A stretch of 64,000 bases of DNA from Epinephelus fuscoguttatus (taxonomy: Eukaryota; Chordata; Actinopteri; Perciformes; Serranidae): positions 5,909,826 through 5,973,825 of the forward strand of contig NC_064770.1 of assembly GCF_011397635.1 (NCBI RefSeq), written 5' to 3'. Positions 48,501 to 60,117 of the stretch are shown piece after piece. A program made the translations under genes and the position numbers. The notes beneath the pieces are model-generated. The model was not told the DNA's origin. It was given only the letters and a program-made list of their open reading frames with translations, and made no database searches. Positions within the stretch are counted from its first letter, which is position 1. Each line of letters begins with the position of its first letter.

Positions 48501-51500
48501 AGAGTAGTGAAGAGGTTTCAGAAACTGCTGTCCTCATTTCTGTTATTCTCTCATCATATTTGCCACTGGATAATGCTCCGCCTCACAAGAATCCTGTAAG
48601 GCCGTATGCCAGTGTACAGCCAGAGGATTTACCACCTGAGATGAAAAGCCACAGGTAGTGAGGCAGTAAGCCTGAGAGCCAGAGGAAATAAATATAAAGC
48701 CTTCTTTTCATCAAAGCAGGCTGCTGTGGGTGAAAACAGAGGCAAAGCTCTGTGACTCTTTCAGCAGGGCTGTGCATCACAGAGAAAAGCTGGGGCACAC
48801 TGACGCTGCTGCAGGGCCTCCAGCCTGTGACAGAGGATGGAGATAGAACAGAGGAAAGGAAAAGCTTGGCTCAATGCTATTTAAATTCCATGCGATGTTA
48901 TCTGGAGGAGAGGGTTCATGTCTGCACAGTCAATTGTTGCCTCTCGGCTTGAGCTCATATAGCTGCAGAGGTTGTTCCACACACAGCTGCTCTATCTGTT
49001 TACCTCGTGTCTGTAGGTGTTACAGGTGCCATCCCACAGAAACAAGCCCCCGACGGATTTTAAACAAGTCTGTGCACAAGTCTCTGATGCTGGCAGAGAT
49101 TGTTGAGAGTGAATTCATATGTTTTGAATTAAACATAGACCCTTTAAAAGGCTGCATTACAGTGAAGTGATGTCATTTTCATAACTCACCAGACTGTTGT
49201 AGCTAAACTATTATTTATATCTCTATGTTAATATTTTATGGATTAGTCAACCCTATAAAATCATCACAATATTGATAGATGTATTCGGTAAATAATATTG
49301 TGATATTTGACTTTCTTCATATCACCTAGCCCTATTAGTTCAATGGTGTTCATTATGTCTTTAGTTTATGATAGTGACTTTAGGTTCTTTTATCCCAGTC
49401 CATAAGATGATTTTCTCTTTTGCAGTGATCTGTTATGGCTGATTTGTAGGTTTCTTGGACTATGCACTGAGGACAACAAATACCGGCGCTGGATCATGGA
49501 GGCTATTGAAATAAGGAGGCGGGGCCCAGGGACAATGAACAGGGATGAGGGGGCATACATGCTCTCCCACACCTGGAGCAGCATCCTGGAGAGGCGGCGG
49601 ACAGACAGCAGGTGGCTCCCTAGTGTTGATCAGATCAGCTGATAAAGACGCGTCACAACCACCACCAAGTGACACTTCTGAGGAAGGCTGAAGTTTCCGC
49701 CGAAACATGTCAAGGTATGTAATATCCTAACATATCTGAGATAAAAGAACCTAAAGTCACTACCTAGCCCTATTGTTGGGTATGCATTTTATTTGTTGAT
49801 TACATGTATTGTATGTAAAATCCAAATCTATGAAGTACATAGACATACACACACACACAACATACTTACACACTGAAATAAATGTGGAGTCAAAAGTACA
49901 CTGTTTCTGAAATGTAATAAGCATAAAAGTAAAAAATAACATACAACAGAAATTGTTAAATACCTGCTTGAGACTCACCTTGGAGGACTCCATTCCTCGT
50001 GTTTGCCTCTTGCTGGCCAGCTGGTTCTTCAGGTCTCTGATCTCAGCTTCCAACAGCTGTATAACCTCCTCGTAATCCTGCTCCGCACTGCTGGCCTGCC
50101 GCTGGCCTGCCTCAGCCTCCGCTGCCTGCAGACGACTCTTCAGACGGGTGTTCTCCTCCACAGTCAGACATGCTTTCTGGGAAGGACAACAGAGTGGTAA
50201 ATGTATTCATGTGTAGCATGTGATGCAATGCTATGCAGACTTCTATAGCTGATACTTTTATTTTATATTTGCGAACAAATCTAACTGGTTCCATCATCGA
50301 AACAGATGGAAAATAACAGCCATGCAACATGGAAGTGCCAAAAACTGCAGTTCCTTGAATGGCCACTTGAGGCTGGCTCCAAGAGCGAGTCATTCCTCAT
50401 AGACCCCCGTGCTAAACTGCCTATTTAAATGTTAATAAGGCTTAATGTTATGCATAATGTAAGGCAAGGCTGCTGGGAGTGACAGATGGGTACCGTCCAT
50501 TGACAAGTCACCACCACAATGATAATGTTGGTGAGGTAACGTAACCATGGTGTAACCCCAGATTCACAGAGTATAGACGTTGCCATAGCTGTCCTGATCT
50601 TAGTGTTTTTTCAGTTCATGAAAGTTTATTGTTACTTTCTGGTTGCCTAAAAACGTCTTGTTCAGCGTTTGGTTGTACTAAAAGAGACTCTAAGGAGTCG
50701 GATATTCAGTTTTTCTGTTAAGTACATGTTTTAAAGAAGTGGTCTTAAGCCTGTTTTTCACTAGTGAAAATTAGCATATCGTTGTGCAGAAATGAGTCCT
50801 AAAACCCAGAAATGAGTTAGTATTTTAGCACTCCTGGTTAGCTCCTCTTGAAGTCAGTGGGGTTTTTTGAATGAGTTTTTGGTTAGATGCCTGAAACAAG
50901 GTCTGTCACAGGCTGAAGAGACTTTCACGTTTTGTTCTATGACATCAAATGCCTCAGTAAATACCCCACTCATAAACTTTGAAGCCTTTACCTGTCTTAA
51001 AAAAGAAGGTTGCTGGCTAACTGAGACTATAGAACGTCATCATGTCCAACACGACTATACAGCCTTGTTGTGGTGGCAACAGTGAAGTCATGTGAACGTG
51101 GTGTAATTATTATTTTTTTGATTGCATTTATGCTTCAAAAATCATAAAACTGGTGTTCATTTGTGACGATTATCTTGTTGAACAAAATGTGTAATTATCA
51201 TAAAACTTTGTTCTTCACAGAGCTTATTTTCTGCAAGAAGTCAAAAGCCAGTGGGAAAATTCCATAGGCTATTTGCTGAGGAAACTGGTTATGTGAACTA
51301 AATAAATGTCATCCCTGCAGTACTCTATTAGTATTTCACAGCTAATAGCTGTAAATGCACAGTGCTAACTAAGCTAGCGGCTAGCATTAGGGTTATCTCC
51401 ACCCTCTTGTCCAAATATTGTCATTTCTGGCTCCAAAAATCCAAGATGGCAATAGCCAATATGCCAAATTTGAGTCTTCAAAACAGGAGTTCACAAACCA

Positions 51501-52223
51501 GTGGATAACATTCAATTACTTTATTGTCTGTTTCAAACTTGACAACATAAACATTCTATATGGGTGTATTTCCTCTTAGAACATTTGTTGATGCCTTAGC
51601 TAACAGGAAGTAAACAGGGATCAAAGATGTTGCCCTAGGAGCAGTATAGCAGTGACACGGTCTATACAGTTTATACTCCATATACTGTCTTGGCTCGAGT
51701 CTCACCTCTGACGTCTTCTGCAGCTCCTCCTCCAGGGTTTTCTTGCTATGCTCCATGTCCTTCAGCATCACCTGCCAAGAGAGGCAGCAGATGAAGCCTG
51801 GGAGGGTTTTGACAGCTGTATCCATCAGGTCAGAGGGTCTGTGCACTTCTGTGGCTCAGTGAAACCAGACTACATAACAGAGAAAATGCTTCCTTTTGCC
51901 CTCATTCATTTCATTTTATTTGGTTACCATACACAGGTGTCAGTTGTTTTCCAACTCAGCTTTGGCCACTGGCTCAAGGCCACCTTACGATTTTATCCCT
52001 AAGACTCAGTGGCTTCTTTGACTGAAAAACACTTTAGAATTGTAGTCCCTTATATTTTACTTTGCTAGAAGTTTTTCCACATTGTAAGAAAATGTCATGT
52101 ATGTAACTGTGTGTCTGTGTCTGAGTTCACCTTCAGCTGTTTCATCTGAGTTTGCAGCTGCTTCACCTCTGTCTGAAACTGTTCCATCTCCTCACTGCTG
52201 TAGCTGCATTCTGATTCATATGT

Positions 52224-52290
<67 letters not shown>

Positions 52291-55200
52291 TACACAGTCA
52301 TGTATTTTACAGGTTACCTTCATGACAATGAAGCAAATGAAGCTACACCTGTTGGGTATCTTGTAAATATACTCTGTGTGAGAGTGCTAGCATGTGAAAA
52401 GCTGTGTGAGGACTGCTTACGGGGGAGTGGAATGCGGACGTGTCCATCAAACTAGCTGCTTCATGATAGGAAAACATGAAGGGTCCCGTCCCTAAACCCA
52501 GCTCCTCCAGGTTCTCCTGGAAAATGTTCCGGGTGGCCTCCACGAAGTCTAACAGTCAACAGAAAAACATAGACAGAAATGTTTGCTATTGGTGACAAAG
52601 AGGCCAGGGTTACCATAGCTACCAAACCAAAGAATACTTATCTAAAGACAGGAGAGCTTGTTAGGGCTATGGCTTGCTCACAATCATCATTAGTAAAATG
52701 CCAGCTGATGCATATTTCAAAGCTTTATAAATATTCTGACTCCTGAAACCTTGTCCTAACAATCAGTAGCCATGGGCTCCTCTAAACAGCTGCCTAGCAC
52801 TCTGAAAACTAAAATAAGTGATGCCCACAAAGCAGAAAAAGGCTATAAGAAGATAGCAAAGTGTTTTAAGGTAGCTGCTGTCTTTATCAATGCAAAATAA
52901 AGAGAACTAGTGAACTTTGCCAAGATAATCATGACACCAAACCATCTGAGAAGTAATTTGTTGAGGGATTTGGGGTTTGACAAAATAGAATGAAACATTG
53001 TGGATCAAAGTGAGGTTGTTTGCCAACTTATACTCTGCAGGATAACCACTCACTGTTTGTAAACACGCTTGCCAGCAAAAGTGAGAGTAAAAACCAATCC
53101 CAGCTTGCCATTTTGCCTTGCTATATCTCTTACCTTTGCACTATGAGTCATGTTTGTTGCCATAGAATCCTACACCACATGACTTGGTTCCCGATTTTAT
53201 TTGCATCTAATCGAAACACCCAAATAATCCTGATGTTTTGATTTAAGAGTGACAAAAATGCTTCACCATGTATACATATACTATAGGTCTGGAAGACATT
53301 AGTACCGATAATTAATTGCAGCCCTGAAGAAATGAAATTCTAACTTAATTTTCTCGTACCTAAAAGTGTTTATGATATGTTATTTAACTTAATATTTTAG
53401 CATACATTTGAAGATTTATTTTATGACACCTTAATTAGTTGATAGAATTCGTACTGATTAGTAATTAGTAGCAATAAACAAATATCATTTTATAATATCA
53501 TAGCAATTTATGACCCAGCTCCTGCTGTGATAAGAGTTACAGGTATGGAGCATCATAGAAATGTCTGCCTGGCTACAAACAGACACAGAGCTGCTTCATG
53601 GTTACTCAATGTGACACTGCACCCAAGTGACACAGCCACTCACTGACACTTGCTGACATGCAGCCATCACATGGAGCCTGTGATATGACAGGATTTCAAC
53701 GCAGATATTTCACCTTGCTGTTGACACAACTGGAAGTGTGAGTGTGTTTGTGAGTGTGTTTCTGTGTGTGTGCTTCACCTCCATAGGCCACAGTGCCTTG
53801 TGGGTCTGTGGTCAGACTCTGTCTCAACTTCTTCCTCTTCTCCTCTGTGACATCCAACCCGAGAAAGGACAGAGCCTGAGAGACAGAGACAGAGACAGAA
53901 GGTAAACAGGGATATAAAGACAGTATCTTTACCATAGTTCCTTTGCAGCATCACTTAACCCTTAAAGGGCCAGTGTGTAATATTTGGCATGGTTTATTGT
54001 CAAATCTGAATCTGAATCTGAGTATTCTACCCATTAATATGTTTATATGAGTGTATAATTGCTATAAAATAAAATTCATTTGGTTTTCGTAGCCTTATAA
54101 TTATGCTTTGATATATATGTATATAGCAAGGGCCTTGCTTTAGAGAGGTCGCCATGTTGCGCCGCCATGTATGTAAGGCAGCCCGAGCAGACAATCCAGC
54201 CAGCCAGAGAACGCGTTTCGCGTGTATAAATAAACCAACGAAGACAGCGGAAGGAAGGAAGGAGGAGGAAACAGCAGAGAGTGTTAGTAGTTCGTCGATA
54301 GAGAGTAGTGAAAAGTTTTTTTAGTTATAAAGTTTGCGAATGGACCACACTTACCACGCAACAGAAGAGAATGAACCCAAACTGTCATCTGCGAGGAAAA
54401 GAAGACGCAACTTCACTCCTTATGATGCACTCTCTGCGGCGCTTTTCCTCCTGGTGATATATCTCCCCAGCGATGGTAGCAGTAGCACCGAATCCCATTC
54501 TGTGCATTCAGCCTCTCTTCTCACCCGCTCAGTGTACTCCAGCTCTCATCTGTGTACTCCGGCTCAAACAGGTATGGCTCTGGATCTGTGTCCGCTACAA
54601 GAAACTCTTCAAAATCGCGTTCAGCTGAGCTCTGTTTACAGGCTACGCTGTCAGTGTGCGGGCTGGAGATTGGTGGAGCAGAGAGGGGAAGAGGTCCCCG
54701 CTAGGTATTGTAAACGAGTATGTGTGTATGAAGTGTGTGTGTTACGCTAGAAGAGTTGGAGGGACGGAGTCTTTTACCCCCTGGAGTGTTACCAGAGTTT
54801 TTGGAGTGCTTTTTCCCGAACGCTACTCTGGTCTCCTGCTCGTGAGTGACTCATTACAATATCATAACATGGTTTAGATTTCTAAATAAACATTTACCTT
54901 GTCGCTAGATAGACCTACTCCTGAAAAACTCGTGTCTGCGCAAGGCTTTTTGTCCCTATGAGGCCACCGTCATTGGTGGGGTGAACGAGTGAGCCCTGCA
55001 ATCTAGAATTTGACCACTGATGTCACTGTTTTCAACCCATTTTACACACTGGCCCTTTAAATGGGCAAGCACATATAAAAATTTTGGAAAAATAATTAAT
55101 TGCTATTTTTTAATGTTTCTAGGCTAAAATAACACAATTTCATGATTTTTTTCAAAATATGACCTTTATTTTTCATTTTACAGTTTGTATCTCCCAGTAT

Positions 55201-58200
55201 ACATTGCCCGTTTCAGGTATAAATTTACCATTTTCAATTTTTTCAAATGTTTCATTTGTAAACTTTTAAAACATATTATAAGCAATTAATTAGTTACTTT
55301 TTTCATGTCTTGTAAACAAAGTTTAAAAAAAGTGAGGGAAAAACTGAACACAAGTCACTGGAAACAAATCTAGCTTTGAATAAACAACGAGCTACTAACA
55401 TTACACAGAACGTCTTATTCCTGTTCTTATGCAAACATCTCCCCTGTGGAGCTCCTACACTAGAAATAGCCTCCTGGCAGTGAAAGCTGTGGAAACAGCC
55501 TTTCACTGACACGATAGGGAAGTGGTCAATCCCGTCATATCCCATATCATCCACAGGCCTGGGGACTTTTGGCTGTTTGATTACTCTTGGTGGTGTGTTG
55601 TCTTCATTTCCTTTGGAGGGGCGACCCTTTTTGTGCTTTTCAGGGTAGATGAGTCCTTTGGCAACATCCAACCTAAAGTCCTTCAGGCAATGATGTTTCT
55701 GACCCAGTGGGGCTGCATCACGATGATGGAGAAGCCAGGCATTATTGACAGCAATGTCAACCATCTGCCAAAATATGGCCAGGTACCATCGATGTGACTT
55801 GGCTGGAGTGCGATAGAGGGCACTCATCATATCAGCCAAATCTAAATCTACCTCCCATGTGAGTGTTGTACTCAGATACAATCTTCGGGCATGGCACACT
55901 TATCTTCTTCTTTTCCTCTTTGGAGTAGCGTCTCACTTGGCCAACAGGGTTGACAGAAGCACATGAGCTAACCAAGGTGACAGTTTTGTTGTCTGCCCAT
56001 TTGACCACAGCAAGCTTTGCATCGTTGTCTACACGAAAGTCAATGCTGCCTCTTCCTCTTCGTAGGAGGACTCGATCTTCTTCCAATGTACAACCCATCA
56101 AGCGGTTCTTTCGAATGGTACCCAAACTTCTGAGGCCCAATTCATCTTCCTCATCTTCACTGGTTTCCTCATCTTCATCTGAATCAGATGAACCATCAGG
56201 TGGCAACACAACAGATGCCACCTCTCTCTTTCTTGTACCATAGAAAGTACTGGTAGAAATTCCCTGAAATCATATGTACACTGGTAAATTAATCAGTAAT
56301 ACACATTTAAGAGTAAAATGAAGTGTAATCAACATTTAACACCTTTATATTATTGATTATCTGTAGAGTATAGGCTTCAAAACATAAGTATATCTGAGAA
56401 TGATTATGCCTGTTTATATACCCCTATCTGGACAACGTATCCCTCAGGATACAGACATTCAATGCCTGTTTATCAAAGTTGTGTAAATGTAATTCGTTAT
56501 TTTTCAACAAGAATACATAAAATTATCCTTAAAGAACAATATTTTCAAAAACAAATCCCCTCAAAACATAATTAACAAGAAAAATAACAACACTTACCTC
56601 ATGGCCAGTGTCTCTGTCCACGTAGGCAGCCATTTTGGAGTGTGACATAAATGTATCAATTTAGATTTGAATGCTGCCATAAAGTCACATGACCTGGGTA
56701 CTTGACCCATCCCCCCTTAAGACTTTCTCATGATATTTAGTGCAGATACTTAATGCCCCTCCCCCTACAGCCTGCCAAATGTCTGTATCTCCCAGGATAC
56801 AGAAACCATTTGTGTGGGATTTAGGAGTGTCTATTGGCAGAAATGGAATATCATATTCATATTTAACTATGTTTTTTTTTAGTGTATAATCATTGTGTTT
56901 TCATTACTGTAGAATGAGCCATTAATATATACATAAAGAGTAGGTGCTCTTCCATAGAGTCTGCCATGTTGTTCTACATTAGGCTTGGGCGGTATTTAAT
57001 TTTTCATACCTTTATACCTACTGTAATATATCTGCATATACCACAACCATCCTCTCTATAAGTACTGTAATTAATTGCTATTGGACTTTATGAATAAAAT
57101 TGAAATTGAAGTCATTGTACTTGGCTCATCCTTCTGTTCTTCTTTCACTGACTTTTTGTGCTTTATGACAGTTGCTCATCTTTTACAGTAGGTCTCAAAG
57201 CTAAAAATACCCCTAATCCATCTCACTCTCTCTCTTTTGCAAAGGAGCCAACAGATCAAGAGAGAATTGTGCCTGTTTTCAACATTTAAACTCTCTGTCT
57301 CTGTCTCTCTAATCCCATTAATGAATTGGTAGATTAGGATCAACGTACTGCTAGCTAAATTAAAATCAAAGCTGAAAAACAGTAACAAATCTGTACAGGA
57401 GGAAGAGACAGTAAGACAGAGAAAGAGGCAAAGGAAAATAAAGACCATCAGCACAGAAATAGAAAGCTGGAGGGCAGGGGTGAGAGGGGGAGCAAGGAGA
57501 CAATGTGCTGAGAGGGTAAAAATAATGTACAGATGAAGAGCGCAAGTGTGATAAAGCAAGCAGAGAGAGACTGCGAGCAGAGAGATCAATAATTAGAAGA
57601 AGAGAGAGCTTGGGGGTGGAAAAGTTGCAAGCCAGTTAATCAGAATGAGAAGAATCTTCAGTGTGAATTCGCTTCATGGAGCTTCTTTCAAAACTTAAAT
57701 AAATGAGCAGAGAGACGTACTGAATGCAAAGTCCTCCATACAGCTTACAGGACCCTCTGGATGTTCTGATGAGTATGAAAATGCTGTGGATCATATACTA
57801 TGTCCTTCACAGTCACCAGTGTTCTCCACCACCATCATCACAACTAATTAACCTACTGCATGTTGGGTATACAAGTATTAGCCAGGCTGTGACGAAATGT
57901 TGGTGGGGGTATAATTACAGTCCCCAGAGGATTAATCATTTTGGCGACCTCATGACCTTTTCTTTTGTGCTACCATCAGGAAAAACTTTCTAATATGGAT
58001 TGATAATCTGTTTGGGCAGGCTGCCATTAAATGTATTACATCTAAATCTACATCTAATGGCCCTATTACCTTTACAATATTTATCAAAATGACTAGTAAG
58101 GCTCTGATAATAATTATCAGCATACTGCTCTTTCCATCTGTCATTTCAGCCTCCATGAAATGTTGGCATGGATATTCATGGTCCCCACAGGATTGATTCT

Positions 58201-60117
58201 TTAGGCGGCCTCATGACCTTTCATCTTGTGCTACCTTATTCACTGTGAGGGTCCAAGGACAGAGGGATGTTGTATGCTGTTATGCCCTCTGTGGCTAATT
58301 GTTATTTGTAACATTGGACTTTATAGATTAAATTGATACTGAAACTCAGTGGAAATTACTATTTGTACAGCCCTTTGAGGCATGCTTTGTGATTGGGCTC
58401 CAATGACTTGACTAATCTGTACAGTGCTTTAGCTTGCTTTTGGGTATGAAATGTGCTATATAAATAAATTTGCCTTGACTCACCTTGCCTACAATGCTGA
58501 GCATGTTGCTGCTCCCCAGAGGAAGCATCTTTTTACATCTAATGACCCCATTACCTCTGCATTTGTTAGCGCCACAACTGCTAAGGCTCTGATAATTGTC
58601 ATCAGCATATTGTTCTTTCCATCATTTCAAGCTCACACTGCACACTGCAGCTATTCAGCTATTGACAGGCATTATTATGGATCCAATCCTAGAGCCAATC
58701 TCAGAAACGGTTTGAGCTTAAAGTTGTAACTTCATGAGAAAAACTCACATATATACTGCCAGAAAGTCAGGTCATGGGGTATAAAGAGTGACACAGTCTG
58801 TGGAGGTACGATGAATGGGTTGAGCACAGAACTTTCACACGTGAGCATAGGGTTCCAGTCCCGTTTGAGTCAATACTGGCTGGTTATTTTTAAACTTAGT
58901 TGACTTATTAGTTTCATTTTCTAGGATGTACAAAGATGCTAAATGCACACTGTGTACATAAACTTTAGCAGAATACCTCCAGAAACTTTTCACTGGGGTG
59001 GCCAGATGTGGCCACTGAAAATCTTGGGGTGGCACACCAAAACCAAAAGCCAAAACTAAATTTCAGGCATTCGATTATGCTATTGAAGTATATAGGCTAG
59101 TTGAACAAGAGGACAGGGGGGTAGGACTAGAAAAGTTTCTTATAACTTCTTTCTATCCCTTTTGGACATGATGTTTGGGTGATAAATTGAATATAGACAG
59201 ATGTACTGTCTTCCAAAGTGTTAAGGCCTTGTTGCCTGTTGATTACAGGTTTATTTGTTTTTTTGGTTGTTGTTGTTGTTTTTATTTGTGTGTAGGCTTT
59301 ATTCCTTACTCTGCCTTGACTTTGATTTTGTTTTTATTTTGTTTTAACATGTTCATAAAAATTGATTGATTGATTGATTGATTGATTGAAAACTATGTCA
59401 ATATGAGAGTTAAGGTATCACGTGGTTTCTTAGTTTTGGTTTCTTATTTTACTAATTATCTGATGCACATAGACTAATACAGGTACAGTTAACATTTTAA
59501 ACTCCATAACAGTCCTGTTTTAATATGTTATATATCTGTATATACATGTTAGGTGATTGATTGTTCTTCAAACAGGCAGGTTGCCCTTTTTCTTGAAAAG
59601 ACAAATATACAGCTTAAATTTGAAGGAATAAATTGATTGTAAGGAACCAAATACTTACTGGAAACAACCATAGTGAGTATCCATAGAACCCATTTTCATT
59701 TAGATATATTGAGGTGAGAGTTCAAGGGACTACAAGGGGGGCTACAATTGGATCAAGGTGGCCACGGTCTCCCTGCACCCAGCCTTTGGGGGCACCAACG
59801 CAATAGTGCAATGAAAAGGTTAAGAAAATCACAGGGAGAGACAGAGCAAAGTGGATGAGCAGATTCATGCACGTACCAGAGCAAATAAACCTAAGGCAAA
59901 GAGTGCCCATCCCACAGCTTGAGTAAACGACTCCAAACATACTTTGCGTCACACGCCAGGAAAAATATATTTAGCAGCATGGCTTTAAAATAACATCCTT
60001 GCCCATCTGACCAGAGGACACAACTCACCAAGTCTAACTTGTCTGATTTGAGGCGTATGTAAGGGTCCAGTGTTATCTTCGGTTTGGAGCCTGTTGGCGA
60101 CCTCTGGCTGGTTGAAC
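42134..60117 (-). CDS. STXBP4 (Synip)-related coiled-coil protein with a C-terminal hydrophobic tail, 3' part
   Basis: Ten exons on the minus strand, in transcript order: 60117-60029, 53875-53779, 52548-52421, 52223-52131, 51771-51706, 50176-49979, 48253-48137, 46008-45959, 45845-45715, 42264-42134. All have GT-AG borders and matching phases; they give 365 complete residues and a TAA stop. The order matches human STXBP4: a [20 protein letters not shown] block, a helical [16 protein letters not shown] block, a long coiled coil ([36 protein letters not shown]), then a Pro/Ser linker to [14 protein letters not shown]4 binds syntaxin-4 and controls GLUT4 vesicle fusion; it has a PDZ domain and a C-terminal WW domain. 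Here the PDZ exons must lie beyond 60.1 kb or outside the window. The WW region is replaced by a hydrophobic end ([20 protein letters not shown]). It may be a paralogue rather than STXBP4 itself. Confidence 0.85.
42457..42553. repeat. (GT)n-(CT)n-(CACT)n compound microsatellite
   Basis: Three adjacent simple tracts: gt, ct, then cact. It lies in the last intron of the STXBP4-like gene. Confidence 0.95.
42595..42765. repeat. miniature element, 'atagactgtaaaaataatgg' family, partial copy 2
   Basis: Contains gccaaaaactgcagttcctc, ccacttgaggctggctccaa and aactttacagcagaaataaa, the reverse complement of blocks in the copy at 5955-6420. Confidence 0.6.
42766..45714. other. last intron of the STXBP4-like gene, nothing else recognised
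   Basis: Searched by eye on both strands for a WW-domain exon (WEE..., YFINH) without success. A GT run lies at 43372-43395. A plus-strand frame at 44023-44217 starts [11 protein letters not shown] and looks a little like a secreted-peptide start, but it has no splice context or recognised relative. Confidence 0.45.
46460..46760 (+). repeat. LINE-like 3' tail with (TATCA)n end
   Basis: T-rich sequence with repeated ttattatattgc motifs, then 'gcaaatttctctgctgtggga' and 'ggaataaaggattagcgtatcatatcatatgg'. This matches the style of fish LINE ends (caatttcccc..gggat.aataaag). No coding part is left. Confidence 0.5.
47557..48036. repeat. 480-bp duplication, copy 1
   Basis: About 480 bp closely matching 50136-50615 in the same orientation. 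It carries the first 41 bases of the coiled-coil exon 50176-49979 together with its splice acceptor, plus part of a miniature element. It sits in the intron after exon 48253-48137 in transcript order. Confidence 0.93.
49337..49761 (+). mobile_element. Penelope-like element, 3' fragment
   Basis: The frame reads [20 protein letters not shown], then [13 protein letters not shown], and stops at a TGA near 49642. The following 'gaggaaggctgaagtttccgccgaaacatgt' is a familiar end of Penelope-like retroelements. It is flanked by a 13-bp direct repeat (acctagccctatt at 49324-49336 and 49762-49774). Inside, agtgactttaggttc near 49374 and its complement near 49745 form an inverted repeat of about 22 bp. 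Only the end of the open reading frame, after the GIY-YIG nuclease region, remains. Confidence 0.75.
50136..50615. repeat. 480-bp duplication, copy 2 (contains the genuine exon start)
   Basis: The counterpart of 47557-48036. It overlaps the 5' end of the functional exon 50176-49979, so this is the original copy and the other the duplicate. Confidence 0.93.
50616..51510. repeat. miniature element continuation, 'atagactgtaaaaataatgg' family
   Basis: The element begins within the duplicated segment near 50338. Its far part, at 51405-51510, holds 'ccaccctcttgtccaaatatt', 'atggcaatagcc' and 'caaaacaggagttcacaaacc', the complement of the start of the copy at 5955. The middle (50640-51400) contains no coding sequence. 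Confidence 0.5.
52226..52287. repeat. (CA)n microsatellite abutting a splice acceptor
   Basis: On the minus strand this is (TG)n running directly into the acceptor tgcag|ACATAT of the exon 52223-52131 of the STXBP4-like gene. Confidence 0.96.
53966..55056. mobile_element. non-autonomous piggyBac-type element
   Basis: A 1091-bp element between two TTAA sites (53962-53965 and 55057-55060), the hallmark of piggyBac insertion. The inverted ends are AGGGCCAGTGTGTAA, identical over 15 bases. No transposase is present. A 138-codon plus-strand frame at 54334-54750 has an RKRRR motif and no recognised domain; it is probably chance sequence or a relic. A cgtgtataaataaac promoter-like motif lies near 54218. 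Confidence 0.87.
55061..56712 (-). mobile_element. piggyBac element with internally deleted transposase
   Basis: Proposed ends are the TTAA at 55057-55060, shared with the preceding element, and the TTAA at 56717-56720. The end sequences ATGGGCAAGCAC and ATGGGTCAAGTAC (minus strand, after a G-run) are similar but offset, so the exact borders are tentative. Palindromic tgtatctcccaggataca motifs occur at about 55183, 56437 and 56783. The last of these lies outside the proposed border, which adds doubt about that end. Confidence 0.6.
55395..56632 (-). pseudogene. piggyBac-type transposase, internally deleted and frameshifted
   Basis: The first exon reads [12 protein letters not shown] and ends at a good donor (gag|gtaagt, 56597). 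An acceptor at about 56264 (tgatttcag) continues [14 protein letters not shown] and an acidic stretch ([18 protein letters not shown]). Next comes directly GTIRKNRL, which in complete piggyBac proteins lies well past the first catalytic Asp. [14 protein letters not shown] (second Asp region) follows, then EYNTHMGG, a frameshift, VDL.LADMM (third Asp region) and a Cys-rich C-terminus ([11 protein letters not shown]). The first third of the catalytic domain is therefore missing. Confidence 0.8.
56721..57880. other. intron of the STXBP4-like gene, nothing recognised
   Basis: Low-information sequence. 'taggcttgggcggtatttaat' at about 56982 resembles the end of a hAT miniature element, but no partner end was found. 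Confidence 0.4.
57890..58730. repeat. dispersed fish repeats and L2-type tail
   Basis: Blocks 'gtccccagaggattaatcattttggcgacctcatgacctttt' (57920), 'gtccccacaggattgattctttaggcggcctcatgacctt' (58170) and 'gctccccagaggaagcatc' (58510) are related to each other and to the reverse complement of 3260-3360. Between them, 58330-58480 ends 'gtgctatataaataaatttgcctt', an L2-type 3' tail. Confidence 0.55.
59361..59388. repeat. (GATT)n microsatellite
   Basis: About seven gatt units follow 'cataaaa', in the style of a LINE tail. Confidence 0.9.

Noticed and set aside
54334-54750. 138-codon plus-strand frame starting [16 protein letters not shown]
   Set aside because: It lies fully inside the TTAA-bounded miniature element, has no recognised domain, and is best explained as element sequence.
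57176-57589. 137-codon minus-strand hydrophobic frame
   Set aside because: The hydrophobicity comes from T/C-rich low-complexity sequence on the minus strand; no conserved motif.
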